Origin: Branchiostoma floridae | Lineage: Eukaryota > Chordata > Leptocardii > Amphioxiformes > Branchiostomatidae | Length of the DNA stretch: 59,134 nt | Direction: 5' to 3' | Assembly (NCBI RefSeq): GCF_000003815.2 | Contig: NC_049991.1 | Location: 11,909,773-11,968,906, forward strand | Part shown: piece after piece, positions 26,619 to 39,949 of the stretch | Layout of the letters: each line of letters starts with the position of its first letter | Position numbering within the stretch: position 1 is the stretch's first letter | The notes under the pieces: generated by a model | What the model was told of the DNA's origin: nothing | What the model saw: only the letters and a program-made list of their open reading frames with translations | The model's database searches: none | Translations under genes and position numbers: made by a program

Positions 26619-26722
26619 CTTCAATTAGTCTGTATAACACAAACTCTCCTGTCCAGGGCTGTAACTGGCCCCTCGCTGGCGGATGTTGGGCGGGCTGCTA
26701 TAAGCGAGATTCAATCAGGCTA
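26619..26722 (+). repeat. Dispersed repeat, copy B (about 104 bp)
   Basis: This is the partner of 16569-16672, in the same orientation and similar over its full length. It begins 66 bp after MITE copy 2, so it may mark a preferred insertion region. No open frame or pol III box is evident in it. Confidence 0.8.
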
Positions 26723-28399
26723 CGCTTCAATAGGTCAGTCTTTAGTTCTAAGCGCAAAAGACACAAACCTTTTACAATGTATACTATAGCTATAGTCTCT
26801 TACAAAAAGCCTGATACCCCGATATTCAACAATTATCCCATGCATTGTACACAAAGCTAACTGTAATCCACCAACGATAGCGACATTGGCGACGACTTCC
26901 TTACTGACTGTACGGTACCGGCCGGTGGGGTCTAACATAAATTGTTTTCTTAGGATTTTGTAGCATTTGTTTTGATTGGATTCCTTCCATACTAATCATC
27001 CCCAGCCACCCACGACTCCACGGGACAGCAGGTTACACGCTGGCTGTAGCGGTCCCGTGCTGAACATCAGCCTGGGATTCCCTATTATAGTATTAATTTG
27101 CTCTCAGTTGTAGGGTCTAGTAGTTCTACCCTATCCGGCTAGCTGTACAGACGGACAGACGGAGCCAGCGGGTTCCAAAGGGTGTGTAATATCTAGTCTC
27201 TACCAGGTTCCAGTCTGGCTGAATAGTAATAGGGGCCAAGTTAGGAATAAAAGTCTAGTAGGAGTTATTTTGCCTAGGAGTGAACTGTCCGACCGGCGGA
27301 TAGCTGGATAGACTGCAAAAGACAGACTGAAATCCTATGGCATCTTATCTGTCCCTACTTGGCCAAGTTCTTCTCTTTTTTCATCCAGCTGACACGTCTG
27401 CTTGGAGACTAGTAATATCACCGGAACATTCTACATAAATAGCACATTGTTTTTCAAAGTTAATTATTCCATCCATCCCTCATATTCCCTCTTTTATCTA
27501 GAATATGCATGTGGGTATCTAATATCAAGAGGACAGGTCATTGTTCTGACCACCGACTCTCCTAATACACAAGTTATTGGACCTTCCTCCCTGTATCTGC
27601 TTGGCGATTATGGGTTCAAGAATGCTCTCCATTCTGGTGACACCAAGAATTTTATAATTAGCTGCTGGTAATAGATCTGGAATATTGCTTGTTCATGTGC
27701 ATGAAGAACATATAATCCGATTATCGGAGAGGAAGATTCCCACTGCCAACCCTCCCCCCGTTGCAGCCTCCCCGACAGTACATCGTGGAATAAAGTTCTT
27801 CTTCTTCTTCTTTGATATCTGTAATGACCATCGTCCGGTGCCTTTTGATCTGGAATGTTTATACAAACTTCATACCGATGAGTATTGAACTCTGATAAGT
27901 TGGACTAAAACTACGAAGTTTGCAAAATTGAATGGCAATGATGCCGTCCATAATAATGACGTCACATAAGTCTGCCTACATTGTACGTGCCACTGTGCCA
28001 TGTTCCTATCACAATGTGTTCTCTGGGACTCAAAACATAACATCTAATGTCACGTTAAGCAAATTTCACAGCCTGACAGAGCTTCCAATGTAAAACAGGT
28101 TATCATTTGTCTCAAGTCAAACACGCTTCTGGGCTTTGATGACGGTGTAGTTACTAGTGAACTTGAGGTAGACTCCTAATAGGAATAACTTTCCACTACA
28201 CATATTGTAAATTGGCCGTTTTTGTTCCTAAACACTCCATGGGATATTTAAAGATGAATTTAAACTCGCTAGATCAAGTCTAAACTAACCTGGAAGAAGC
28301 GTCGTTAACGAACTCCCTGCCGCCTAAGTTGTGTCTTTCATACAGTGTGCGGTTTTTAATATTTGCTCACTGCGAAGGAAAAATAATCACTCCGTTCAC
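26723..28399. other. Non-coding DNA, no gene seen
   Basis: There are short frames only. A TTC/CTT trinucleotide run lies at about 27796-27813. No other structure was recognised. Confidence 0.6.
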
Positions 28400-28930
28400 C
28401 TCTTTCTGGAGGTTAAGTTCGTGAAAACAAACCGGGCTTGCCACGTTTTCTTTGTAGAGCTGAGTTTTCGGTCTTGTCTGGAGCTCCTGTGCTAACGTCC
28501 ACTCCGCTAAGTGGACCATTCATTAAACTGTCAGGTGTGAGACGTTTGGAGGCAACGCCCTTGTTTCGTTTCCCGCGCTTGGCGAAACATCGACAGAATG
28601 ATTGGAAAAGAAGGAGAGGAGCAATGTCAGCTGACAAGCAAACCACCTAGGACACATACCCACAAATCTGTGGACACACCGCCAGAAAACGTCGCGATCA
28701 TCCCTCCCTACATCTACTTGAGGCGTAGTGAATTGGGGGGGGGGGGGGGGTACAGTTTGTCCCATACACGTATCACTAACAACGCGTGCGTTCCTTGACC
28801 TTGACCAAAGCACTGCACCGGAAGTGGGTCAGTGCCCCGCGCCCTCGCGCCGTCGCCTCTGTTGTTGAAGGAACCGTCTAGAGTACACACCAACACAGTG
28901 TACCGGAACAGTCCAAACTCACGGGGCACA
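28400..28930. promoter_or_regulatory. CpG-rich stretch with consensus ETS site (candidate promoter or enhancer)
   Basis: This stretch is visibly richer in CpG than its surroundings (for example TTTCCCGCGC, GTCGCGATC, CCCTCGCGCCGTCGCC) and contains ACCGGAAGTG (28817-28826), an exact ETS/GABP site. Short frames on both strands resemble no protein. It could be a promoter of an unannotated or non-coding transcript, or a CpG-rich enhancer of SoxE. Confidence 0.3.
28735..28750. repeat. Poly-G tract (16 G)
   Basis: This is an uninterrupted run of 16 G inside the CpG-rich stretch. It may form a G-quadruplex or be of uncertain length in assembly. Confidence 0.85.
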
Positions 28931-31900
28931 GCAAAGAGACAGAGTCAATCTACAAATAACTGTAGTACAGTCACTGCAATGTCAGACAGGCTTGGCGAAG
29001 TCGAACTTTTCACATGGCGCATTGTATACACCCGCTATCCTTCACCGACCTTATTTTTAAATAAGTTGATAACGTAACATTTGCGGCATCGGTAGTTGCT
29101 TTTGTATTAACCTGCTTAAAATTTTAGACTGATATAAGATCTGATCGTGACACCTTTGTCACGACTACGTCGAAATCCGATCAAATAAACCCATCGCTCA
29201 CTTTTAGCCCAGCGAGTAAGCGGTCGGACTTACTACTGAGATCGGACTACCCCGTCTGGACGTGTGGCTCTGCCTTGCCTTTGTCAAGTTCGCAGCATAC
29301 TTTGTTCTGTTTACATCTTCAGCACCAATCTGACCTAATGTACAGCTCAGTTTGGGTCCCCGGCGATCCAAACCCGGGGTTACCACAACGTTGACTCTCT
29401 CCCCTCGGAGACCAACAAAGCCGTTAGCGAGGAAGTGGGGGCAGCCAAGGTAACGCCGCCTGGGTGGCTTTAGCGCACCGCAAATAGACTTAAACTTTTA
29501 ATCACTTATCAAATGTCATTGACACGATCCTGCCGCGGTGCTCTGGTCTGACATTCGCACCTTGTGGAGTCTTAAGAGGATTACAGGCTGACTTTTAATG
29601 CCTTTGTACCTGACCTGTGATCATGACTGGAGAGGCTAGAGACCATCAAAAATAACATCCACACAATCAATACCCTCTTGTGGATCAATGAGTTTTGGTG
29701 TGTCTGAAGGTTTTGAGGAACGATGACCATGTGTGATATTTACGGTAGTTTTTCACGTTGTTCGCATGTTGTGTATTGTGTACGTCATCAGTAAAGTGTA
29801 ACCAAGCCTGTTACCCTGAGCCACATGTACTGTACGGTGTCTCGAGCTAGACTAGACTAGTCTGTCGGGCTGGTACGGGTGCGCCTGCCAGCATAGAAAA
29901 CACCCAGGTAATCCCAGTCTCCCATCACGGGCCAAATGAACGTCACGGACATCTAGAGCAGGATAATCCTAAGCAGATAACTGGAGGCAGTTGTGCAAAC
30001 AAAGGCTCTAACCTTGGCGGAGAGACTCCACGGTACAGCGGGCACCAGTGCACTCAAACGGAGCATTTTTCTTGGAAGCTTTAGAGAGGTTCGGGACAAC
30101 TGTGATATATTATCAGACTTCTCTTTGTTTTTGATACATATTTGCAATCAAGTAGACAATAAATGGTTGAAATATCTAGGCTCTTTCCGGCTCTGTGATT
30201 ATTTTTACCGTATACATGAACATGTAGTAATAAGTTTTATTCTACAAAGACTTAAGTTAAGATTTGTATAACTTGTCTGTAGCCTACACTGCCTCTAGTA
30301 CTTCAGTTCGCGTCGATAGATTTTAAAGGTGTGGTATCCCCAGTGGAGTTGCAGAATTCCGGTACTTTATGTAGAGAAGAAAATTACCGCAAAGTGCGCG
30401 CGCGGGTACTTACGAAGAACAGGGCACAGGTGCATCATGGGCTGACGGCAAGCAGAGATCCTTCCACTTGTCTTCACCGGACGAACATCTACTAAAGACC
30501 CGTCTGGTCTGTCACAGCACTTTAAGATTTATATGGTGCGTCTTGAAGTCATGATAGTTGAATGATCTCGTTAAGAAATACGCGTTGCCGATATAGATAT
30601 GTAGATATGTTCAGGGAGCTGATAATGCAAAACTAGGGATTGGACACACACACACATGGCTACTAACATATGGCAAACATACCGTACTTTACTGCAATGG
30701 TTTTATCAGGTTATATGCTGGTCTGGAGGATAAGAGTCAGCTGCTCATCCACTTAAAATGCCTTCATTCATTCATCCTTCCGCTTATTCATTCAATCAGT
30801 CATTCAGGTGTTTCAGTGTTCTGAAATATCAATTCGTATCTGAGGACTCGTACCTGACAGATTTGCAGGAAGCAAACTTACTTTTCAAAACCCAAAGTTA
30901 GAGCGTTATCGACGTTCTTAGAGCACCATATCGTTCTTATGAACAGTTTGTGCGACACCTTTTAACACTTGGAGCTCCATACATAGTGGTTTGCAGTACT
31001 GGATCGCTTTTTGCGGTCCCGTGAGAGTTCCCGCGTGAGTAGTGAGGACCAGACGTGAGCTTGTTGTAGCCCAGCTGGTCTGACTTTGAAAAACGTTTCT
31101 ACATCATTTCAGCGATAAGAGGAGAATCAAATAAAACATGATATGTGAACATACAACATATTCTCCCCAATGTTTCACATGTGTTTGTGAGCTGACTTGC
31201 TGTGAAAACTAACTAACGATGGTTTGTTGGAAGCCTGGGAAAAAGTTGGTTGCCATGACAACAACAGCCCTACCTATATTTGACATCGGTTATGAAGTCT
31301 TAGATAAGATCGAGCATTTGTTTAAGTCGCTCCGTACAAACATAAGTAAGGCTTTTGTTGTGACTTAGGCTAGGGGTGGCGCCATTCAGAAGTCTTAACC
31401 GATCACCAAGGCTCCTTATGTTTGATCTGGATTTCCTTATTCCCTTCATTGACTATCAGTTTTCGTCTTCAGCTCATATTGTGGGTTTTCTCTTTGTCTT
31501 GGGATCAATTTTTCTTCAAGTATGTCTGCTTAAATTAAGGTTGAATCTCCATATCGCCACTCCACCCAACTCTAGCCCCTGCTTCACATGGAGGTTTATA
31601 TTACGCGGAAAGGCGACACCTTGCCAATTTTAGACACCTGTCCCATTTCGGGATGTAGTGGGGGAACAGTGACGTTGTTTCTGAACAAGAATAAGTTTGT
31701 TTGCACAGTGTTGGATGAGAACTTGCCCCGTACATGCGGGACTTAGGTGTGTCGTGATCACGAAAAGACTCTCTTTGCCGAGCTAGCTGCTATTAAAGCT
31801 GGCACTGTGCATGAAAATCTGGGCTCTTTCTAGGCTAACCTCAAAACAGTGACGCAATCGCCCTGCTGTCGAGGTTATTTGTTTGTGTTGAATGGCGGGC

Positions 31901-34900
31901 GGGAGTGATCGCTAAACTTCGCCCGGTCCCCTGACAATGATCAACGGTGTCCCCATGCACACTTTCACCCTTGTGTCGGTATTTCCTACATCCTAAACAA
32001 AAAAGGTAGCTCGGACCGAGACAGAACGCCGCCAACCGCCCACGCACTTCATATACTTCTTTATTTCACGGTGAAACAACCGTATCAACCTTCACAATAA
32101 CCTACTTTCTTCAGTTTTATGTGGCACATGTTTTACCTGTTTTCATCTCCTTTATAAGACTGCATTAACTTAATGGACAGTAAGTGTGCTGGAAAAGACG
32201 TTTGGTCACAACTAGCGTTCAGTGCGGAGGGAGGAGTCGTTCAAGTTAGCACAGCGTCTGCCGGCTGTTCCGGAAACCGGCTTCCGTCATCATCTACTCG
32301 GGTTGATGTCTGTACAGTGGGTACTTCTCCCTGTGTCCACACGCCGGCCCGCTCGCTGCCGTGTTACGCACAGCCGTGTGTACAGGTGTGTTCGGACGTG
32401 ACCGCAAACAACGAGCGCTGTGGCGTTTTTAAAGGAGTGTCCGAAGGGCACGCATGTATCATTCGGCCATTTTGTTTGCTGTTCTCTGATCAGTTATCTT
32501 CGGGGACAGACGACAATGGACGACGTGACCTTGGTCTCGTCGCAACTTCAAAGAATAATGAATGAAGTTGGAAATTTAGAAAATACATACATCCATTCGA
32601 TTTTAAATCTATGTCTTGATACGACTGAGACATTGCCTCCTAACAAATTGACACACGGCGTGCTTCATACACTCAATTAAATTTTTTCTATGTATTTGTA
32701 TGATTTCAATATAACGTCTTTGGTATGACGCAGTCAGTGGCCGTGAGTTGACACCTACACAGAAGAGATACATGTGTCCACACGCACGACAACGGTTGTG
32801 CCAATGTTGACACGCGCCCGTCCCGAGTTTGTGCCTTAACAAAACTTCCCGCCTCACCTGTAAACACACGGAAATTATTGGTCATCCGTCAACCTCAGAC
32901 AGCGTGCCGTCTGCGATCGCCGCACAAAAGAGACTTTGGCTTTGTACGTGACCCAACAGACGTCGGCATTCGCTGTGATACCAAAGATTTACTGAAGTAA
33001 TTTGTGCATAAGTACCTCAAAGAATTAAATGGTTATTACTCTCCAAGAAGATCAAAGTAATACATCATTTCATGTTTTACCAATTTGGATCTTTCGAGTC
33101 AAAATTCCGCTGAAATTTTCATTCATAGGTTCCACATTTATTCCACATAGACGACGTCATCCTACACAGAAATGGTGCCACAGTCCTTCTTTGTAAGAAG
33201 TTTGTCAAGAAACCATAGCATAAGAAAACGTGACACTATACCACACAACACGTGCTCAGATACCATTCAGTGATTTTGCACTGACATAAGTTATGACCTC
33301 TTATTTTTTATCATGTTCTAAAGGCTATCATACGGTTCTCCTATTTCCTGGTTGTAAAAGATATGTTGTCAAATTCTTGAATTGAGGGAATATTAGATTT
33401 AGCACAGAAAGACACAACACTTAAAAAATAACTAAGGCTTGTGTGTGTCGTTAGATTTGTAAGTAAAAAATTATCCCCGACAGCGATCTTGTTATAAATG
33501 ACCAAAATGCAAACGTTGAGAAAGTTATGCAATTTCGTGAATGTTGTCCAAGAACAGATCTTCTGCTATAGTTACCTTTCATCTCATAATACTAAAGAAA
33601 ACAGTCAGCAATGTGGAGTAGAATCAATGATTGCTATTACGTATTCAACAAAAGGACTTAACAGTGACTTTCGTTAATAAATGACCTCAGCACACGTGTG
33701 GAATATTATGTTATTGTCGGTTTGTATGGGTTTCACCTTAGGCGACGTCATCTCCATGGAAACGGTCCTTTATAGTTCCCTTTTATCCCATAACACTCGA
33801 AAACATTCAACAATGACGACAAAAATAGCTCATTACCGTTCTTCTTACGTACGAAAACAACTGGTTCAAGATGTCTTTTCATAGCCCTGCCGTTCTTTTC
33901 TTCGGCCGTTTGCGCAGGTACACAGTACACCTGCCGGTCCTTACTGCACCTTTCAGGTCTGAGGACTACCTTGGAGTACCTCTTGATTTGAAGACGTGAC
34001 CAGACAAACACGACTTCCTGCCAAGTGCGTCATTTCGTCTATTTATTTTGAAAGATAGCATCGTTTGCGGAGAGCGGGAGAGAATGGTTCGATTGCCAAA
34101 TACAAACACGTGGGTAACCGGCGGGTTACCCAAGTTCCCCCAGGTTTATCAACAGTAGGGACACCTGACGGTGGGGTCACTACGGGTGGAACCGGGATCA
34201 CTGCCGCTGTAATTAGTGTGTTCTACCTTCGGACGGTGTTGGGAGCGTTGAAAGGAGAGGAAATGACTTGTGTTTGGGTCGGCGGTCTTCTGACAGAGTT
34301 TCTAAGCGACATGTGCGTAAATAAACACGATTCATGTGGTGGTTGGTGAATAAAATCAACATTGTTTGGGGCGTTTGGCCCGGCTTTTGATTCTTTCTAA
34401 ATCCCGCCATTGATCTTGCAGTCTTGTGAACCATAACTACTTTCGCACTGCTCATTAATTCTTTGAATTAGCTCCGAAATGTTCACACGAATGACGACAC
34501 ACTAATACACTACTGGAGCGCACCCACATGCAGCAGTTCAGAAAAAGATGGGTCATATTCCTGTCATATCTATGACAACAAGGCGATTAGAATACTGTGC
34601 CATCAGACAATTTGACCTTTTTCTAAGGTCTTCTCATTTTTAGGTGCCCGGTGGGCCATCCTTATCGTTATTTCTTACTAGTGTGCATCTGGCCCTAAAA
34701 TTTAAAAAAAAATCACTAAAATCAAAGTATATTCATCTACAATCAAGACACAATAACGACACTTACACGCAATACAGTTCCCAATATTTATATTGTATAC
34801 ACCAACAGTCAAACCACCATACGGATAATGTGTAACGATGTACAGATATCAACAGAGAAATAAACAAACTGTTATCTTTGTTATCATTCTTCAAAAGGAC

Positions 34901-35879
34901 ACAAATCTATTCTTTGCGAAGTCGATAGTGATACAGCAAACATAAAATAAACAATAACAGAAAATAATGGACGTTAGCAGCGTAACATCTGTAATCATGG
35001 ACAAATATGTCAAAGTATACATTAATGAATGAATAGTATGTTTTTTTATTATCTAAATGTATATAATCAAAGAATTAAAAAGTCGAAGTGGTAACTTTGT
35101 GATGTTACAAAATGTCCGAAAGGCCGGACGCCTCAATTGCAAGACCGTAACAAGACCCACATGCTACTTAATTACGCAGTAAACAAATTACATGCATCTC
35201 CAATTGCACTTTCGTATCACCATATTTCAACTTTTTAAAACTTTAATCATTCAAAGGTTTGATCAAGTCGTCCAGCATCCTGAGTGACAACCTACAACAT
35301 AACATGAATCAGACTCGTCAAATATCCACAGTAACTCGGATTCGGGCAAACAGTGTAATGTTCATGCCGCTAATGTTTGTTTTGTACTTAGACATCAAAC
35401 AAAGTATACAGTTGTATGTACATAATGGGACTGTATATCCGCTAGTCTGGTAAGGAGAAACGCCCCTTTAGACCAAATGCCCTTTATATGTACCAACGCA
35501 AAATCACCGACCAAAAACCAACTTTATAATAAATAGCCATAACTGAGAATACAACTGAAGCCAACGTCGCTCTATCAAAGGAGTAAAACAAAAGCCTGTG
35601 TCTAGTATATCCAAATACAGTTGTAGCTATAATACAAACAAAATCACGAAGGGGGCACAGATTCTTTTAGTACCTGCCAGGTACTGAGGTAGAAAGGGTC
35701 GTGGGTTTAGTATGGCATGAGCACCTTGGAGCGATCACTATTCAGGGCAAGTAATTTTCAGCTAACTAATATTAAACTATGATGAATTTTCTAGAACTAT
35801 GCTTGATATGTTAGCAATGCTAGTCCACCTCCTTGTATAAAAACAGCATTAATTAGCATTTAGTGTACTTGATTAAAGC
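28931..35879. other. Non-coding DNA, no convincing gene
   Basis: A short hairpin with 8-bp arms lies at 29145-29164. A degenerate ATTC-type repeat lies at about 30763-30808. A 54-codon frame with a good start context at 32516-32680 is discussed as a finding but not called. A TCF nonamer lies at 33049-33057. Local CpG enrichment occurs around 29.2-29.5 and 32.2-32.5 kb. Confidence 0.6.
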
Positions 35880-36520
35880 ACGGGATTAATCGACGGACCA
35901 AAGTGTTTTGAAACTCCTCGCCCTGATTTGACAGACCCCCTTGGATACAAGTCGCCTATTCCAGATGCCCCACCTTCCCAAGAAAACTTACATTCCCCCA
36001 GAGTACATCATTTAAAAATAATCATTTCCTAGTCTCATCACTCGGTAGTATATCTTAAACACCTCCCAGTGTCAATATTTCCCTCCTATCTGTGCCAGCT
36101 ATGCGACAAACGAGGAAGAGGCGCATTACAGCCGATTATATGTGTCTATACAGGAAATGACCGCAGCAGTACGTACTCGGGTATTCCCCGGACATCGCCT
36201 GCTGCACAGTAGCCAACCGTGGGAACGGCACACAACATTCCTCCACTCCAACCTCCGCAAGCATTAACAAGCACTTACCATAATTAAATAAATGATGTAA
36301 TACGGCCACGGGGATTGGAAATTCATGAATAACGCTAATGCAATATGAGAAAAAAATAATAATTGTTCATTAGTGTCAAAATTTCTCCTGTAGGAATATA
36401 AGCCGGGATTATTTGGTCCCAGGAGAGGAAGGCTTAATAGGCAGTTGCCACAATTATGTAAGTAATTCCCTATATAGTGCTAGTGTAAGCATTTATCGCA
36501 AGACTAAGACTATAAAGACT
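35880..36520. promoter_or_regulatory. Candidate homeodomain/Sox-rich cis-regulatory block upstream of SoxE
   Basis: This is an AT-rich stretch about 3.5-4 kb before the gene, with a 10-bp palindrome ATTCATGAAT (36321-36330) followed within 45 bp by CTAATGCAAT, several TAAT cores, an ATTGTT Sox-type core and CATTAG. The density of homeodomain, POU-like and Sox-like motifs resembles a developmental enhancer. Conservation could not be examined, so this is inference. Confidence 0.25.
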
Positions 36521-39500
36521 CTTAGCAAGAGTAAGGTACGACTTCAATAACTTTCAAACTTGAATGAAGACTTGCTCGTACGTAACACCAACTATCACTC
36601 TGACGAGGAGTCGGATAAGGTAGTGAATATGCATGTTCGTTTTCACTTTCATAAAGAATCAAGCCCCTTTCCCCGAATCCCCATGAGAGCCCAAAGAAAA
36701 TAGAATATCCCGGACGAGTGGACGTTCCCTAACAAGAGGCTGGGAAAAACTAAACCATAGAAATGATGGATAAGCCTTCGCGTATTCAGATGTAAATTGC
36801 CATAGAGTCCTTCATCATTCGGGCCATTCATACACGATGTCGCCCGGCGCTGAGCCGTGTGTCCATCCGTAAAATTTCCCTTCACACCGCACTTGTAGCA
36901 ATTTGTGGGCAGCGTCTTACGGAGACATGATAAGGGACGCCATCTGGTCTTGGAAGGAAAAAGTGAAAGTGTTCCGAAGAGGAAATAAACAGAAGCCATG
37001 GCACATCAAACCCTAGATAAACGTGACAAGCACCGGGAATTAGCACCTCGTCCAGAAAGGACCCATAAGGGCGGGAACAAAGGCAGAGATGACAGGCTTA
37101 ACAATGGGATAATCAAATCACACCATGACATCAGCATACACTAGCTCCATTTTCCACACCACTGAGTCGCGTGGGGGGACTTGCTATGGCTTCTCGGCCC
37201 TCCCAACTTCTGCGGAAGCTAGATAAGTATCTATGCCAAAACCGACCGTACTTGTCTGATATATTTTGATATTTCAGCCTTACAACTTGAAAAGCCTGGA
37301 TACAGCTGATCTGGCTAATAAGCCGACCCTGCCAGAGAGGGGGGCTGAAATGTCAGGGGTTGTCTACATGATCCAAACAGTGTCGCACGACCAGCCCACC
37401 ACCGGATTTCGTGCCGATGACACACACAACCAAGCTGCAGGTGTTCACCTGAGCCAAGGGCTCTGCACCGCTCCACGCCACAGCCATGGTTGGAAGTGGG
37501 TAAAATGAAAACATATGTTTCGGGGCAGTCGATGTTAATTCCCGGACACATCCAGCTACAGCTCGTTAGCCGCGGAATGGTGTCCCCCGCAGCACGAGCT
37601 GAAATCCCGCCAAAATCCGCCGATACGCTCCATCACGACTCCATTGTGGGAGGGCCGTAAAACTGTGAAAACCAGGACATCGTAAGGTCCGATCAAAAAT
37701 CCTAATTGGTGACTATCAGATTGCACGATAAGCCCGTTATCGGCTGGCTCGATCAATCACCCATGACCCCCGAGCCCGGTCCCGGGGAAGGAGGGCTGGG
37801 GGCCCGACCAGCGCCCCGTACCGCAACTCCATTTGTACGGGACGTCTCCAACAAATTGAGGATGTTTCGGGATAACAAGAAACAGCTGAAACGACCATAT
37901 CTGTCATGTCTGTGCGATAATGCCTTCTGGCATCTCGATAGGATAGAGAGACTTTAGATTAGCTGGTAAGTGAAGGTGCCTGATTCGATAACAATCAACT
38001 CCGAGCTGATCGACGTTGATAGTGTTACACCGCAATTATCGGAGTTATTGAACATCTCTAGAGAAGGTGTAAAGCATCAGTCATTCGGTGCCATCTTCGG
38101 CGTCCCAGATCACCTGAACGCTAAGCTGTAAACGACTTTACGGGCCCCTCCCACCCCCTCTCCCCGCTGCGCTCAGGGTCGCCCACGGTCACGACTCCTT
38201 GGCCCCGTAACAGGCAGGTTCCATCAGCGGGGAGGGGAGCCCGTATCCAGGACATCCCCTCCCACCGCATCGGTCCGCCCAGCCCGGACCAAGTTTGGCT
38301 AGCCTCTCCAGGGTGGTCTCCGCACGATATCGGGCCCTGATTAAAAACCTATATCTGCAGACGGAGGGAAAGTGCTGGCTGACATTATTGAGACCACGTG
38401 TGGGGGTGTTATGTTGGTCTGCTTCCCATCTCCAGCAGAACGCGCCATGGGGCAGGGAATATCCCGCCACTTGGGACTTCTCTGGTCTTTCTCCGTCAAT
38501 CTTTTGGTTCACCTACTAACCCTGCGTTCAGTGTCAGTGAGTCCAGCTTGTTACTTGTGGTACTGAAACCTTTCCATAATTTCATCACAAGTCCAGATGA
38601 ACCATTCGAATCGAGGCGGTTGACAAACTATGGCAAATGTTCGCGACGAATCTACATGACATGGTCCTATCATTGGATAACAGTATGATATTGGAGAGAG
38701 TACATGTAGTATTGTAGACTAGTCCTAATACATTGTAATACAAATGTAGTATACTATAGCAGAGCAGAGCAGAGTAGAGTAGAGTAGCATATATACAGGA
38801 TTTCACTATCTTTGTAATATTGCACCACTATGAGAATGACTATCACGTTCAGGTTCAGTGCTATTACATTTCACTGACGGCATGTGCCAGTGTGGGTCAA
38901 TTTTCTGTTCTCGGTAACCATAGACAAACCAAGGTCAATGGATCACATGTATTCAGTATTCATCAATAGCGAAGCATCGCCTGTAAACATAAATATACTT
39001 ATGATGGAGGGAATACTGTGATGTCGAATCAAGCACGTTCAAAGTTATGTAGGGACTTATCTCTCCGGTTGGTGTTGAGGAGGTTGTCGGTTTGTGATTT
39101 GGAGGAAGTTTCTACACGCAGATTGTGAGATAACGTCGGCATCAACAAGCCGAGCAAGTGCAAGGTAACCGAACACTTCCCTCCCCGGCCAATCGCAGTG
39201 GGCACGGACACGGGGAGCCCACAGCAAACACAACAGCAGTGATTGGCTCAATTTACCGCTAATGGTTTTCAATTTACTGTAAAGGGAAAATCACTGCCTG
39301 GACTGCGTGTTGGATACTACTGTACGTTTGGAGCTGCAAAGTTTCCCGAACGTGTGTCGCCCCAAAATTATGAGATCGCTCCGAGGTGTAGGTTCAGGTT
39401 GCAGTACTGGATATTTCGTCAGACATGCTCACCTAGCTGTAGGGTAGGTCTGGGACACATTATACCCACACAGTCTAGTTTTATACGATCAGCAGGAACG

Positions 39501-39599
39501 ACCCAAGACAGGTGAGGATAGGTACCTATCCGTCGGAAACTTCAAGCCACACGGACGACACCCAGATAAAATTCATTTTCAACACCTTACGTGATTCTC
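36521..39599. other. SoxE 5' flank, non-coding
   Basis: There are no recognisable coding exons; frames up to 116 codons lack homology. An inverted E-box pair CAGGTG-TT-CACCTG lies at 37438-37451, 2.5 kb before the SoxE start. GC content and CpG rise towards the promoter. ATTGG/CCAAT sites occur near 39188 and 39242. Confidence 0.65.
38758..38787. repeat. Pentanucleotide repeat (AGAGC/AGAGT)n
   Basis: About six 5-bp units switch from AGAGC to AGAGT half way. The run is 30 bp long. Confidence 0.85.
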
Positions 39600-39949
39600 C
39601 GCGGTCGTGAGGCCCCGCCCTACGGGACTTCCGCCCAATCACCGGGCGGTAATGCACCCCACTTGATGGAGGTTTAGATAAGGGTCAGACGCAGACACCA
39701 ATCCACGTGCTCGTATCCAATGATTGATGTCTGCGCGGGCCCCATTTGCTTCAGACATGGGCGGATTTTCATTTAAATTATCGACGAGTTGTTTTCCTAA
39801 TTATACGTCAGTTTGAGTTTAGCGGCGATCAGTACGGTGCCGGGCCAGGACGTGATTCGCCTGCAGTTCCACTGCACTGATCAACAGTAGAGCGTGTGTG
39901 CTGCTTGTGTCCCAAACTTTCCGGACTCTGCCCATAGCCACTTTCCGCC
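39600..39949 (+). promoter_or_regulatory. SoxE proximal promoter and 5' leader (predicted)
   Basis: This is a GC-rich block directly before the SoxE start. It contains a GC box (CCCCGCCC, 39613-39620), two CCAAT boxes (39635-39639 and 39717-39721), a CACGTG E-box (39704-39709), a PBX/HOX-type TGATTGAT (39721-39728) and four CAGAC/GTCTG Smad-type elements between 39686 and 39746. TCAGT-type initiators are at 39808 and 39829; the second has a weak TTATA about 30 bp upstream. No ATG lies between these initiators and 39950, which fits an unspliced leader of about 120-140 nt. The transcription start itself is inferred, and a further upstream non-coding exon cannot be excluded. Confidence 0.55.
39690..39735. 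repeat. 14-bp inverted repeat flanking an E-box and CCAAT box in the SoxE promoter
   Basis: The left arm 39690-39703 and right arm 39722-39735 are reverse complements with one mismatch. The 18-bp spacer carries CACGTG at its start and CCAAT at its end. Each arm contains a CAGAC-type Smad element. The symmetry suggests a composite binding site, but this is not proven. Confidence 0.6.
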
